Numbered from the stretch's first letter, positions 17,963-27,187 are shown. The stretch is 64,000 nt of DNA from Pirellulales bacterium (GCA_016935315.1 JAFGRD010000039.1:62001-126000), one strand, 5' to 3'. Notes: a model not told the origin generated them from the sequence alone. Program-made: numbers and translations.

Positions 17963-19111
17963 TCAGTCGAAGAGCGCTTCGATAGTCGCCAGGATCCGCT
18001 CACACGCGTGACCGTCGCCGTACGGATTGACGGCGTTGGCCATTCGGGCGTAAGCTTCCGGATCACTCAGTAATCGGGCCACGGCATCGACAATGGCCCC
18101 GGCATCTGTGCCGACCAATTCTACCGTACCCATTTCCACGGCCTCGGGACGCTCGGTCGTGTCGCGCATCACCAGGACCGGCTTACCCAAACTGGGCGCT
18201 TCTTCCTGGACCCCGCCGGAATCGGTCAACACCAGGGTCGCCCGATCCATCATGGCCACGAAGGGGAGATAGTCCAACGGATCGATCAAGTGGATCGTGT
18301 CGGTCCCCAGCTTTCCAAGGATTCGATACACCGGCTCACGAACGTTTGGGTTCAAGTGGACCGGGTAGACGAAGTGAACGTGCGGGAACCGGCTCGCCAA
18401 GGCCGCCACCGCACGGCAGATGTCCTCGAAACCCCGGCCGAAGTTCTCTCGCCGGTGCCCCGTGATCAGCACCACGGGCGTATCGGACGCCCCGAGTCGG
18501 TGATTGGCCGGTTGCAGCAAGTCTGGCAGTCCGGGAACCGCCGGAGGGTTCGCCCGGACCCGCGCAACCGCGATCAGCAGCGCGTCGATCACCGTGTTGC
18601 CGGTCACGTGGATCCGATCCTCGGAAACGCGCTCCTGGAGCAGGTTGCGCTTTGCCGTCTCGGTTGGGGCGAAGTGGACGTCTGCCACTCTGGTCGTCAG
18701 TACGCGATTGATCTCCTCGGGGAACGGCGAGCGCTTGTTCCAAGTTCGCAGGCCTGCTTCCACGTGCCCGACGGGAATTCGATGATAGAACGCACACAGC
18801 GCCGCACAGAAGACCGTGGTAGTGTCGCCCTGAACGAGCACCAGGTCGGGGCGGGATTCGCTCAGGTATCGATCGACCGCTGCGACGGCTCGCGATGTCA
18901 AACCGGCGAGGGTCTGGTTCGGCTGCATCAGGTGCAAGTCCATGTCGGGCGTGACGCCGAATACGTCGAGCACCTGATCCAACATCTGGCGATGCTGGCC
19001 GGTCACGCAGACGTGCGGCTGCATTCGTGGGTGGTCCAGCATGGCCAGCACCAACGGACACAGCTTGATGGCCTCCGGGCGCGTGCCAAAGACGAAGGAA
19101 ACTCTCTTCAC
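17963..19111 (-). CDS. wecB: UDP-GlcNAc 2-epimerase (non-hydrolysing), classic WecB type
   Basis: 382 residues when started at GTG 19111 (VKRVSFVFGTRPEAIK), which fits the family length; an in-frame GTG at 19201 would add 30 basic, unconserved residues. Catalytic positions are visible: QGDTT (D96), HVEAGLR (E118), FPEEINR, GHRRENFG (H219), and the C-terminal DSGGVQEEA. It converts UDP-GlcNAc to UDP-ManNAc. Together with glmS and the WecA-like transferase it supplies HexNAc precursors. It is a distant paralog of the epimerase at the end of the locus. The upstream 197 nt hold no gene. Confidence 0.9.
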   Translation of the reverse strand: MKRVSFVFGTRPEAIKLCPLVLAMLDHPRMQPHVCVTGQHRQMLDQVLDVFGVTPDMDLHLMQPNQTLAGLTSRAVAAVDRYLSESRPDLVLVQGDTTTVFCAALCAFYHRIPVGHVEAGLRTWNKRSPFPEEINRVLTTRVADVHFAPTETAKRNLLQERVSEDRIHVTGNTVIDALLIAVARVRANPPAVPGLPDLLQPANHRLGASDTPVVLITGHRRENFGRGFEDICRAVAALASRFPHVHFVYPVHLNPNVREPVYRILGKLGTDTIHLIDPLDYLPFVAMMDRATLVLTDSGGVQEEAPSLGKPVLVMRDTTERPEAVEMGTVELVGTDAGAIVDAVARLLSDPEAYARMANAVNPYGDGHACERILATIEALFD

Positions 19112-19375
19112 CGACCTCGATCTCGCTCGTTTGACGCGTCGTGGGACTGGGGCAGGCGCATACTCCGTTCCCGTGGGGCGCCCACCGCCTCTGTTATTCA
19201 CAATACCGTAGATCCTGCAAATTGGGTGCCCCTAAACGGACAAAGCGGGCGAAACGTCGGACTGGGGCAGTTCTGCCGATTTTGAGGCCCTCAGCACGCG
19301 TGCCGGACAAGCTCCCCCGCGCAAGATCCATGTACTCGCGGGGGGCTTTGGACGACGCGACGTTTCCCTTTGGCA

Positions 19376-19415
19376 ACGTCACTTGCCGGGAGAGAACGTC
19401 ACTTGTCGGGAGAGA
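19376..19415. repeat. 20-bp tandem duplication over a stop codon
   Basis: Two adjacent 20-bp units (19376-19395 and 19396-19415), identical except one base: ACGTCACTTG(C/T)CGGGAGAGA. The second unit encodes the last residues S-P-D-K and the stop of the aminotransferase on the minus strand. The first repeats that end, including a second TGA. Confidence 0.8.
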
Positions 19416-20553
19416 GGGAGTAGAAACGGGCGATGGTTTCTACCGTGTAGGCAGCCTGTTCGTCACTCAGCTCAGGGTAGACCGGCAGCGCGAGAGTCTC
19501 GCGGGCCGCAGCCTCACTGGCGGGGAAATCACCATCGCGATAACCGAGATAGGAAAAGCACTCCTGAAGGTGCAGCGAAACGGGATAGTAGACGGCGGAG
19601 GAAACGCGGTGGTCGGCCAAGTAGGACCGCAGTTGATCGCGCCGCTCGGCCCGAATCACGAATTGGTTGTAAATGTGCCGACGCTGGGGCGCCACCTGCG
19701 GCAACCGCACCAGACCGTTCGCGGTCAAGCCTGACCCCTCGAACAGCCGGCGATACCGCTCGGCGTTCGACTGGCGCGCTGCCGTCCACCCATCGAGGTA
19801 CGGCAGCTTGACATTGATGATCGCTGCCTGGATCGCGTCGAAGCGGAAGTTCCCTCCGACGTTCGCGTGATAGTAGGTCGAGCTCTGGCCGTGAACCCGC
19901 AACTGATCCAGTCTCTCGGCCCGTTGAGCGTCATCGGTGACGACCATGCCGCCGTCGCCGCCGCCGCCGAGATTCTTCGAGGGGAAGAAGCTGAAGCACC
20001 CGTACTGGCCGATCGATCCGGCACGCCGCCCCTTGTATTCCGCTCCGATCGCCTGGGCCGCGTCCTCGATCACCGTCAAACCGTGTCGCTCGGCGATTTC
20101 CAGGATCGGGTCCATTTCGGCACACTGGCCGAACAGATGCACGGGAATGATCGCCTTGGTGTTTTCGGTGATGCGGTCTTCGATTTGCGACGGGTCGAGG
20201 TTGAAGGTGCTTGGAAGGACATCGACGAAAACAGGCTTCGCGTTCAGCCGAGCGATGCTTCCGGCCGTGGCGAAGAATGTGTAAGGGGTCGTAATCACTT
20301 CGTCGCCGGCCCCGATCCCCTCGGCCATCAGAGAGACCAGCAACGCATCCGTGCCGGAGGCCACGCCCACCGCATGCGGACAGTGACAATACTCCGCAAT
20401 CCTGGCTTCGCATTCCTTGACCGTAGGGCCCAGAATGAACCACTGGCTGTCCAGAACGGCCCGAACCGCCTCGATGGTTTCCTCTCGAATGGGTGCGTAC
20501 TGCGCTTTGAGGTCAAGCAGCGGAACGGAAATCTCGCTTGTCTCACTGGCCAT
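19399..20553 (-). CDS. DegT/DnrJ/EryC1/StrS sugar aminotransferase (cytosolic)
   Basis: 384 residues from ATG 20553, chosen because GGAGGAT sits 5 nt upstream. A TTG at 20577 would add 8 residues. It is a PLP-dependent transaminase of nucleotide keto-sugars: IEDAAQAIGA (PLP-binding Asp), FSFFPSKNLGGGGDGG with the Schiff-base Lys, and GTDALLVSL in the cofactor pocket. It lacks a signal peptide and fits the EPS pathway as the maker of an amino sugar, unlike the three Tat-exported relatives at 50-55 kb. It lies between EpsI and the classic WecB gene. The stop codon lies within a 20-bp tandem duplication. Confidence 0.92.
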   Translation of the reverse strand: MASETSEISVPLLDLKAQYAPIREETIEAVRAVLDSQWFILGPTVKECEARIAEYCHCPHAVGVASGTDALLVSLMAEGIGAGDEVITTPYTFFATAGSIARLNAKPVFVDVLPSTFNLDPSQIEDRITENTKAIIPVHLFGQCAEMDPILEIAERHGLTVIEDAAQAIGAEYKGRRAGSIGQYGCFSFFPSKNLGGGGDGGMVVTDDAQRAERLDQLRVHGQSSTYYHANVGGNFRFDAIQAAIINVKLPYLDGWTAARQSNAERYRRLFEGSGLTANGLVRLPQVAPQRRHIYNQFVIRAERRDQLRSYLADHRVSSAVYYPVSLHLQECFSYLGYRDGDFPASEAAARETLALPVYPELSDEQAAYTVETIARFYSLSPDK

Positions 20554-20694
20554 CGGATCCTCCGTAATCTCTGCCAAGGGGAGAATAAACAGTCTGTGCG
20601 GATGCGACTCCGCGGCATGCCCGGTGCTGTGGAACGCGCTCCCTCAGCCGCACGCACACCCGGCAGCGGCACTCGCAGTATACCGGGAAACCGG

Positions 20695-21405
20695 CTACTT
20701 GACCACCCCGTTCGCCTGCGATGGATCCAGCGGCTGATGCATCCAGGCGTGCACCGTTCGGGCAAAGCTTCGCACCTGCTCCTTCGCCTGCTCGGACTCC
20801 AAGGAGGAAGTGGTGATCAGCACCTTGATCAGCGGCGGCCATGCTTCCTGCCCCCCCAACTTGAGGCGCACCATCCCGATGTCGAATCGACTGAGGATCG
20901 TGTACTGGTCCAATTCATACCAGTAGCAGGCGATGGCAGGCGCCCTGTCTTCGCGTCTCCAAACGGAAAGGCTCACGGATTGGGGGTCGCCCGAACCCTG
21001 CACGCCGCTGGAATCGTCTGAGTCTCGGACGTCGAATCGCTCGTTCTGGACCAGTTCAAAGCCTTGGCTTCGGAAGCAATTGGTCGGCAAGTGGAAGGCG
21101 CCTACGTCGTACTCGGTGAAGATGGCGCAGTGCAGCAGAATCTCTTGTCCCGCGGGATTGCGATATTTCCGCTCGACCACGTCGTGCGCGCCGATCTTGT
21201 CCCACAATTCCGGATCCTCGGCCTGCAGGTCGACTTCGCCGCCCACCCACTCGCCGATCTGAAGGGGCAACTGGTGATAATCCCGGTCCGGAAGAGCCAC
21301 CTTGGCCGGCTTCAGCCCGGCACGCAGATAGGCCGCTCCGCCGTGGACCAGCAAGGCCAACGCCGCCACGATCAGGATGCGAACGGTCGTATTCATCGAC
21401 GGCAT
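20695..21405 (-). CDS. epsI: EpsI family exosortase-associated protein
   Basis: 236 residues from ATG 21405 (MPSMNTTVRI), with AAGGAG 7 nt upstream; a longer frame would run into the preceding gene. One N-terminal membrane segment (about 7-27) is followed by a periplasmic domain with LPLQIGEWVG (about 50) and ELLLHC-type and FHLPTNCF (about 110) motifs, typical of the EpsI/exosortase C-terminal-associated family. Members always accompany exosortases or EPS loci; they may act in the processing complex, but the mechanism is not settled. It follows the WecA-like gene by 19 nt. Confidence 0.88.
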   Translation of the reverse strand: MPSMNTTVRILIVAALALLVHGGAAYLRAGLKPAKVALPDRDYHQLPLQIGEWVGGEVDLQAEDPELWDKIGAHDVVERKYRNPAGQEILLHCAIFTEYDVGAFHLPTNCFRSQGFELVQNERFDVRDSDDSSGVQGSGDPQSVSLSVWRREDRAPAIACYWYELDQYTILSRFDIGMVRLKLGGQEAWPPLIKVLITTSSLESEQAKEQVRSFARTVHAWMHQPLDPSQANGVVK

Positions 21406-21424
21406 GGAGGTCTCCTTCCGTTGA

Positions 21425-23020
21425 TTACTTAGGGTGTTTCTGCGCCAGAACCGGTTCGCCACGGGGGCGATCGGCATCAGCATCGTCACCGTCGCCTATC
21501 GGCAGCAAGACCTCTTGCGCCGAGAGGGCCAGCAGTTGCTTTTCGAACGGCTCGATCAACTCGATCAACCGTTGCAGTTGTTCGCAGACGGATCGTCCAC
21601 TGCGGCGCCCCACGATCCGCAAGCCCCCGATGGGGCGGCCCGTGAGCACCAGCGGGACATCCAGCCGCCAAGACTTCTGCGGATCGTCGCGTCGTCGCAG
21701 TTCCCATGAGGCGTGATATCCCTCATGGGCCGCGGGGAGATTAACGTCCAAGCGGATCTCGCTAAGGTGCAACTCTTCGACCGATTTGACGAACGCCTTC
21801 CAATGCTGTTCCCAGTGCCGCGAGCCCTGCAACCGGATCGAACTCTGTTGGATTTCGGGCGGTTTTCCCGCAATGGGAGTCACGATCGAGCGGCCGACCT
21901 GGCGAAGACGATTGCCCAACAGCAGCAGTTCGGCGCGGCCGAATACACCGGTGGCAATGAAAATGATCACGATGGCAGAGACGGTTAGCAAGGCGATCAG
22001 GTCGGCTCGATCCGACTGGCCCCAACGATACCGCAAAACGACACTCGAGAGTGCGGCGGCCGAAGTCGCCGCGCAGCAGGAGGCCAGGCAGAGCAGCACG
22101 CGTCGGTTGGTGCCCAGCAGGCTGAGAAGCCGGTGGTGTAGATGGCCGCGATCAGTCGCGTAGATGCTCCGACCGGTGAGTTTCCGGCGGACGATAGCCG
22201 CCGCCGAGTCGAGGATCGGAATCGCCCAAACCGCCAAGGGTGCTGCCAGCAGCACGGTGCCGGGTCCTTTAAGCGAGCCTTGGATGGCCAGGGCTCCCAC
22301 CACCAGCCCGATCAGCATGCTGCCGGTGTCGCCCAAGTAGATGCTGGCCGGCGGAAAGTTGAATCGCATGAATCCAACCAGGCTGCCGGCAAACACGAAT
22401 CCAATGATCATGACCTCTGGACGGGGGGGCTCCAGCATTCCTGCCATGGCCGCGATGGTGGCCACCAGAATGATGCCTACCATCGTCGCCAGGCCGTCGA
22501 TCCCGTCCAGCAAGTTCAGAGAATTCACGGCGCCGAGCAACCAGAACAAAGTCACCGGAACGGCAAGCCAACTCAGCTTGATCTCCAAGCCGAACAGCCC
22601 TATTCCCTGAATCACCAACCCGCCGTACACGAGAATGGAAGCCGCCACCAGTTGCCCGATGAGCTTATGCCAGCCCCGCAAGCCGAACCGGTCGTCCACC
22701 AATCCGACCAGCACGATCACCGCACCGGCGAGCACCAGGGAGGAGGCCGTCTGCCAGTGCTTGATCAGCACGTGTTGGAACGGGTTGGGCTGAAGGAACA
22801 GGGTCGGCTGGACCACGACCACACCCAAGACGCTCACGGTTGCCAGAAAGATGGCCACGCCGCCACCCAGCGGCATGGCCTTGCCGTGCAGCTTTCGGTG
22901 GCCGTCCGGACGGTCGGTCAGCCCGACGTACGGAGCCACCTCGCGGACCAGCGCCGTCAGTATCAGGCTGGTCACGCACGCGAGCGAGAAGAACAGAACA
23001 ATGGCTACGACTACGATCAT
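21425..23020 (-). CDS. MraY/WecA-type undecaprenyl-phosphate sugar-1-phosphate transferase with C-terminal extension
   Basis: 531 residues. The membrane part (1-365) has about 11 helices and the family motifs DRPDGHRKLHGK (36-47), LVGLVDDRFG (104-113), NLLDGIDGLA (169-178), YLGDTGSM (228-235) and HLHHRL (293-298). It would start repeat-unit synthesis by moving a HexNAc-1-phosphate to undecaprenyl phosphate. WecA-type enzymes are usually about 350-380 residues. Here residues about 370-531 form an extra soluble, probably cytosolic region with conserved-looking W and R positions and no motif I recognise. The gene lies between the Wzc-type kinase and EpsI. Confidence 0.9.
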   Translation of the reverse strand: MIVVVAIVLFFSLACVTSLILTALVREVAPYVGLTDRPDGHRKLHGKAMPLGGGVAIFLATVSVLGVVVVQPTLFLQPNPFQHVLIKHWQTASSLVLAGAVIVLVGLVDDRFGLRGWHKLIGQLVAASILVYGGLVIQGIGLFGLEIKLSWLAVPVTLFWLLGAVNSLNLLDGIDGLATMVGIILVATIAAMAGMLEPPRPEVMIIGFVFAGSLVGFMRFNFPPASIYLGDTGSMLIGLVVGALAIQGSLKGPGTVLLAAPLAVWAIPILDSAAAIVRRKLTGRSIYATDRGHLHHRLLSLLGTNRRVLLCLASCCAATSAAALSSVVLRYRWGQSDRADLIALLTVSAIVIIFIATGVFGRAELLLLGNRLRQVGRSIVTPIAGKPPEIQQSSIRLQGSRHWEQHWKAFVKSVEELHLSEIRLDVNLPAAHEGYHASWELRRRDDPQKSWRLDVPLVLTGRPIGGLRIVGRRSGRSVCEQLQRLIELIEPFEKQLLALSAQEVLLPIGDGDDADADRPRGEPVLAQKHPK

Positions 23021-23048
23021 GGTGTCCTATCGGCGTGCGAGGTGATGG

Positions 23049-25310
23049 TTAGGCCGGGGCCGGAAGTCGAGCCTCGTAGCCCAGGTCCTTGGCACGCATG
23101 TTCTCACTTGAGCCGATCACAACCGCCTCCAAAGTGCGTACGCCAAACGCCTTGAGAATCTCGCAGGTTTCCTGGACCTTCGGAGCGCGACTGACGTCGC
23201 GAAACACCGAGAGGATCACGGCGTCTACGTACTGGCTGACGAATCGCGTATCCGCCACCGGCAGGACCGGGCTGGCGTCGATGATCACGAAATCGTATTC
23301 CGCCTGCAGTTCCTCGACGATCGCTTCCGCCGCGCCATTGGCCAGCGCCGCCAAGGCATGACGATCCCAACGTCCCGCCGTTACGACCGACAGATTGCCC
23401 GTCCCCGTGCGGTGGATCGACTCCGACAACTCGCTCTGGCGACGCAATACCTCGCAGATTCCCGGCACCGGCGGCAAACCGAAGGCCTCGTCAAACGCCG
23501 GTCGTCGCAAGTCGAAGTCGACCAGCACCGTATTTCTGCCGCTACGGGCGAGGCTCATGGCCAATTGCATGGCCAGCGTGGTTTTGCCCTCGCCACCCAC
23601 GGCACTGGTCACCAGCACCACGCGATCCTGTTCGACCGTGGCTTGGCGGAGCAACCGTGCGGCCACGCCATCGATCGATTCGGTCAACCGCATCTGCCAA
23701 CCACGGTTCTGCTTCGACGGGGAGTCCAGCCGGCGCAGAACGCGGGCCGGAATCAGCGGTACCGACCCGATTACCGGCAGGCCGAGGTCCCGGCTGACTT
23801 CCTCGCTGGTGTTGACTCGGCGGGATCGCACGTCCCACAGAGCAATGGCGACGCCCGGAACGCACAAGCCGATCAGCATCATCATGACCGTCAGCGTAAC
23901 CCGGACGGGCAGACTGGCTTCGATCTTGGGGGTTTCTGCCCCACGAAGGAGCTTGATTCGTGGCATGGCCCGAATTTCCACGGCCAACTGGTCTCGTTCC
24001 TGGCCGATCCTGTTCAGCGTGGCCGCCAGCATCTCGATGTTGGCCCGCATCATCTCGATCTCGACCGAGGATCCGCTGAGTCGCTCGATCTCCTGCTTCT
24101 TGGCCTCCGTCTGACCGATCAGCTCCTGTTCCTGCTTCTCCAGGACTGCCAGCATGGCCTTGATCTTCTCGGTCCCCTCGTCGATCTCCGAGCGCTTCAT
24201 CTCTCGGATCCGCTCCTGGAGCGATTCCTTCTGCGCGTCCAACTCCGCCTGCGCGGCATCGAGGCTGCTCTGATGCGCCTCCATGTGCCGGGTTCCGGCA
24301 CCTTCTCGGACGAGGACTCGGGCTTGGGACAAGGCCATCTGGCGCATCGCGAAATCGGTGGCCAGTTGCTTGGCAACCGGGTCGGAACTCATCAGCCGAT
24401 CAAGCTCGAACAGCGAGACTTCCGCCTGGTCCACGTGCTTGCGCCACGCCTGTTGCCCTTCCAGCTCCCCGAGGGCCCGACGCCTCTCGGTCTGCACTTG
24501 GATCAGACTGCGCTGCAAGGAACCCAACTCTTCCATCCGAACCCTCTGCGTCAGGGTCACGTTTTCCGCGTCCGAAGTGCCCACCTGCCGGGCATAGTTT
24601 TTCAAATTGGTCCGTTCCTTCTCGACATCGGTATGCTTGTCGTTGTAGATCGTCTGTAGTTCGCCGAGCCGGTTTCTGCGCTGTCTTTGCTCGACCTCGA
24701 CGACCTCCTTCAAGTAGGCGTCCATGACCGCGTTGACCAGCGCTGTGGCTTCGTCCCGGTTGTAGCTCGTCAGGCTGATCTCCATGACTTCCGCGTCGCC
24801 GGGGAAGCCCACCCGCAACTCCTCCTGGAGCCAGACGATAGGGTCTTCTTCCCGTTGATCGAGATTGTACTTGGCGATCTCCGGGTTCCGCAGCGCCGCG
24901 GCCAGCACGAAGGGGCTTTGGAGAAGCTGAAGCTGCGTGTTCTTGAAAATATCGAAACTCGTTCGCGTGAGGCCCTCGCTGTCCTGCGAGGCGAACACGA
25001 TGTGGGTCGGACGTGCCGAGATCTGCAGGTAAGCGCTGGCCTTGTATTCCGCCGGCCACAGCCAGAACCACATCGCCGGCCCGATCAAGGCAACGCAGAC
25101 CAGGCCCACGGATGTGGCCAGCACCCAGTGGCGCCGCAAGGCGTGAAGATACACGGTGGCGTTCTGTGACGCCGGCTGCGATAACGGGGCCAACGCACCG
25201 CCGTCGGTCCAGCCCGCGTCGTAGCTCGCCGGTGATCCCGTGTGATGGACGGTCATTGCTTGGTGACCGGACGGGTGGTCCGGCATGGAAGTGTTGTCGT
25301 TCGTCGTCAT
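23049..25310 (-). CDS. Wzc-type polysaccharide co-polymerase with BY-kinase domain
   Basis: 753 residues. An N-terminal disordered part (1-60) and first membrane helix (about 65-90) lead into a Wzz-like periplasmic domain with long coiled-coil stretches (about 190-440). A second helix (about 475-497) precedes a cytosolic kinase: Walker A SAVGGEGKTT (about 590), A' VLVDFDLRRP, and Walker B DFVIIDASP. It would control chain length and export with the Wzy-like polymerase. BY-kinases normally end in a cluster of tyrosines that are autophosphorylated; this tail has a single Tyr (DLGYEARLPAPA). Either regulation differs or other tyrosines are used. Confidence 0.9.
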   Translation of the reverse strand: MTTNDNTSMPDHPSGHQAMTVHHTGSPASYDAGWTDGGALAPLSQPASQNATVYLHALRRHWVLATSVGLVCVALIGPAMWFWLWPAEYKASAYLQISARPTHIVFASQDSEGLTRTSFDIFKNTQLQLLQSPFVLAAALRNPEIAKYNLDQREEDPIVWLQEELRVGFPGDAEVMEISLTSYNRDEATALVNAVMDAYLKEVVEVEQRQRRNRLGELQTIYNDKHTDVEKERTNLKNYARQVGTSDAENVTLTQRVRMEELGSLQRSLIQVQTERRRALGELEGQQAWRKHVDQAEVSLFELDRLMSSDPVAKQLATDFAMRQMALSQARVLVREGAGTRHMEAHQSSLDAAQAELDAQKESLQERIREMKRSEIDEGTEKIKAMLAVLEKQEQELIGQTEAKKQEIERLSGSSVEIEMMRANIEMLAATLNRIGQERDQLAVEIRAMPRIKLLRGAETPKIEASLPVRVTLTVMMMLIGLCVPGVAIALWDVRSRRVNTSEEVSRDLGLPVIGSVPLIPARVLRRLDSPSKQNRGWQMRLTESIDGVAARLLRQATVEQDRVVLVTSAVGGEGKTTLAMQLAMSLARSGRNTVLVDFDLRRPAFDEAFGLPPVPGICEVLRRQSELSESIHRTGTGNLSVVTAGRWDRHALAALANGAAEAIVEELQAEYDFVIIDASPVLPVADTRFVSQYVDAVILSVFRDVSRAPKVQETCEILKAFGVRTLEAVVIGSSENMRAKDLGYEARLPAPA

Positions 25311-25474
25311 GGCTCTCTTCCTGGACTGCGAGGTTGAGGGTCAACCCCTGGGAAAGCGTGTAAGAAAAGGATCCGCGGCGGCGACGACACCCCGGATCAA
25401 GGAAGGCGTGTTTGGAAAAGGTTTTGCCGGCATGGTTGCCAGTCTTTCATCCACTAGGTTGAACGAGTAGGGGT

Positions 25475-26614
25475 TCACGATTGACGGTTGCGGAAATCCG
25501 CCGCGAGCGTCCTGCCGAGTGTGAGGGGGCGCTCCGATGCCGGTTCGAGGAACAGGAGTTTCAACAGCGAAAGCTCGCCCCACAGCACCAGAAACGCCAA
25601 TGGCATCATGAACAGCCCTGCCCCCTTGTGGATCAGGTGATCAGCCAGTTCTCCCCAATCCAAATGGTATAGAAGCGCCGTGATCGTGAGTCTCACGACG
25701 TTGGCGAATATGGCGATCGGCGCGGCACTGAGAGCGATCACGATCCTTTCCCACAGGGGGCATTTTAAGACGAACGCCGTGCCCACGCAAACGGCGATAA
25801 ACAACATCAGCATCCGCAACCCGCTGCAAGCTTCGACAACGTTCAGCTGCCGGTTCTCCAACTGAATCACGTTCCCTTGAGCAACCGCAGACAGCCCCAG
25901 CGTCTGAATCGTGAAAACCGTGGTCTTCGTTCCGATCTTCTGAAGGGTCTGGGCCGACATGCCCGACAGAAAACCCGGCAGCGGCACCATGAACAGCAGG
26001 AATACGATGGCCGGCCAAGCCCACCGCATCGCGCGCCAACCGCCGATGAACAGTGTCAGTCCCGCAACCCACGGAACCAGAGCAAACGGGGCCAACAACT
26101 GGAAGAAGAAGTACTCCGAAACCGCGCGACAGAACGCGGCAAACCCGAGAAACGCCAGACCCCACATGCTGCCGGGCGCCGAGAAGGGCTCGCCGGTTTC
26201 GCCTTCCAGGAACAGGGGGGCAAGCTGCAACAACGCAGCGCCCAATGTTCCTCCGTACAACGCCGCCAACCAGGGGTGATACCAGGCGAAGGAAGCTTCG
26301 GGAATCTGAGACGCCATCAGGAATCCGGAGATCGTTCCCAGAAGACCACCGGCCAATCCCCAGCCCCATTTCTCCCAGCATTCCTCCAGACTCATGGGAT
26401 GGATCATCTCGCGCCGGGTCCACAACAAGACCGCCGCGAAGACGGGCACGAGAAACCCGTGCCCGTAGTCCGGCGACTTCCACCAGGCCGCTACAATCGT
26501 GGCCATGGCCGCACTGTACGACCACGCCAGCACGGCGATCATCACGAGCCAGGCCATCAAGACCTTCGGCCGCGACAACGAACCCTTCAACTCCGCTAAA
26601 GTGAGTTTCGTCAT
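25475..26614 (-). CDS. Exosortase
   Basis: 379 residues from ATG 26614 (MTKLTLAELKG); an earlier in-frame start at 26659 adds 15 unlikely residues. It has about 8-9 membrane helices. The active-site set of the exosortase/archaeosortase family is visible: Cys in VVEACSGLRML (about 263), Arg in ANVVRLT (about 308) and His in HKGAGLF (about 329). It recognises and cleaves PEP-CTERM tails at the outer face of the inner membrane; a matching substrate is encoded at 292-1089. It is the second gene of the EPS locus, before the Wzc-type gene. It may belong to the planctomycete XrtU-type group, but I cannot settle this by eye. Confidence 0.9.
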   Translation of the reverse strand: MTKLTLAELKGSLSRPKVLMAWLVMIAVLAWSYSAAMATIVAAWWKSPDYGHGFLVPVFAAVLLWTRREMIHPMSLEECWEKWGWGLAGGLLGTISGFLMASQIPEASFAWYHPWLAALYGGTLGAALLQLAPLFLEGETGEPFSAPGSMWGLAFLGFAAFCRAVSEYFFFQLLAPFALVPWVAGLTLFIGGWRAMRWAWPAIVFLLFMVPLPGFLSGMSAQTLQKIGTKTTVFTIQTLGLSAVAQGNVIQLENRQLNVVEACSGLRMLMLFIAVCVGTAFVLKCPLWERIVIALSAAPIAIFANVVRLTITALLYHLDWGELADHLIHKGAGLFMMPLAFLVLWGELSLLKLLFLEPASERPLTLGRTLAADFRNRQS

Positions 26615-26741
26615 GACTTCACTGTGATTGGCACTTGCCGGGCAGCGGCCGCGAGGCACGCAACGGCCGACCGTCAGAATCTCGTTCCGTAGTCACGTTC
26701 GCAGATTGGAAGCGCACCGAATGAAGGAGAGGAGAGCAGTT

Positions 26742-26755
26742 GGCACGCTACGGCC
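26742..26755 (-). promoter_or_regulatory. ops-like element
   Basis: On the minus strand GGCCGTAGCGTGCC. The enterobacterial ops element at which RfaH is recruited reads GGCGGTAGCGTG, often followed by CC, so this site differs at one position. It lies about 130 nt before the exosortase start, in the direction of transcription. Whether planctomycete NusG paralogs use such a site is not known to me. Confidence 0.45.
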
Positions 26756-27161
26756 ATCGGGAAACGACCTTTGGACATTGGGGATACGGGGTCCGCCCCC
26801 TGTTCCCTCAGTTTGATTGGACGGCACGCAGAAGTCAAGCGCCTGGCAACCAGAATTCCCGAGAATCGAGGATAGCTCGCTTGGGGGGATTCCTCGCGCA
26901 CTCGTCCCTCCTGGGTCGTACCAGTGGCAGAGGAATACCCGGCCGCCGGCCCAAAGACCATGCGCTAACTGCCCTACGGCCAGCCGATAGCGCAAGTTCG
27001 CTTGCGCTGCCGGAGTCCGGCCTCAAGAGACCGTGTGATCCCGAGATTTCGGGGAGGGCCTGAAACAGAACGTACACGAAGAGGTGGCGAATCGACCGCC
27101 GGCACACGGGATTGCGGAGCTACCGCCAACCAGCAGCCCCCCAACACGGCAAACGGGCAAC

Positions 27162-27174
27162 GCCGCCGGGCGGC
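27162..27174 (-). other. Short GC hairpin after the NusG paralog
   Basis: GCCGC, loop CGG, GCGGC (on + strand), 14 nt downstream of nothing but the stop region of the NusG-paralog gene. There is no U-tract, so at most it is a pause or partial terminator. Confidence 0.3.
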
Positions 27175-27187
27175 AAGCAGGACGGTT

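Larger units (their letters stand above)
26615..27187 (-). promoter_or_regulatory. Long leader between the NusG paralog and the exosortase gene
   Basis: 573 nt without a credible gene. On the minus strand it begins with a GC hairpin just after the NusG-paralog stop (27162-27174, GCCGC/GCGGC) and contains an ops-like 14-mer at 26742-26755. A NusG paralog followed by an untranslated leader before a long EPS operon suggests processive antitermination. I see no clear promoter in it. Confidence 0.5.
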
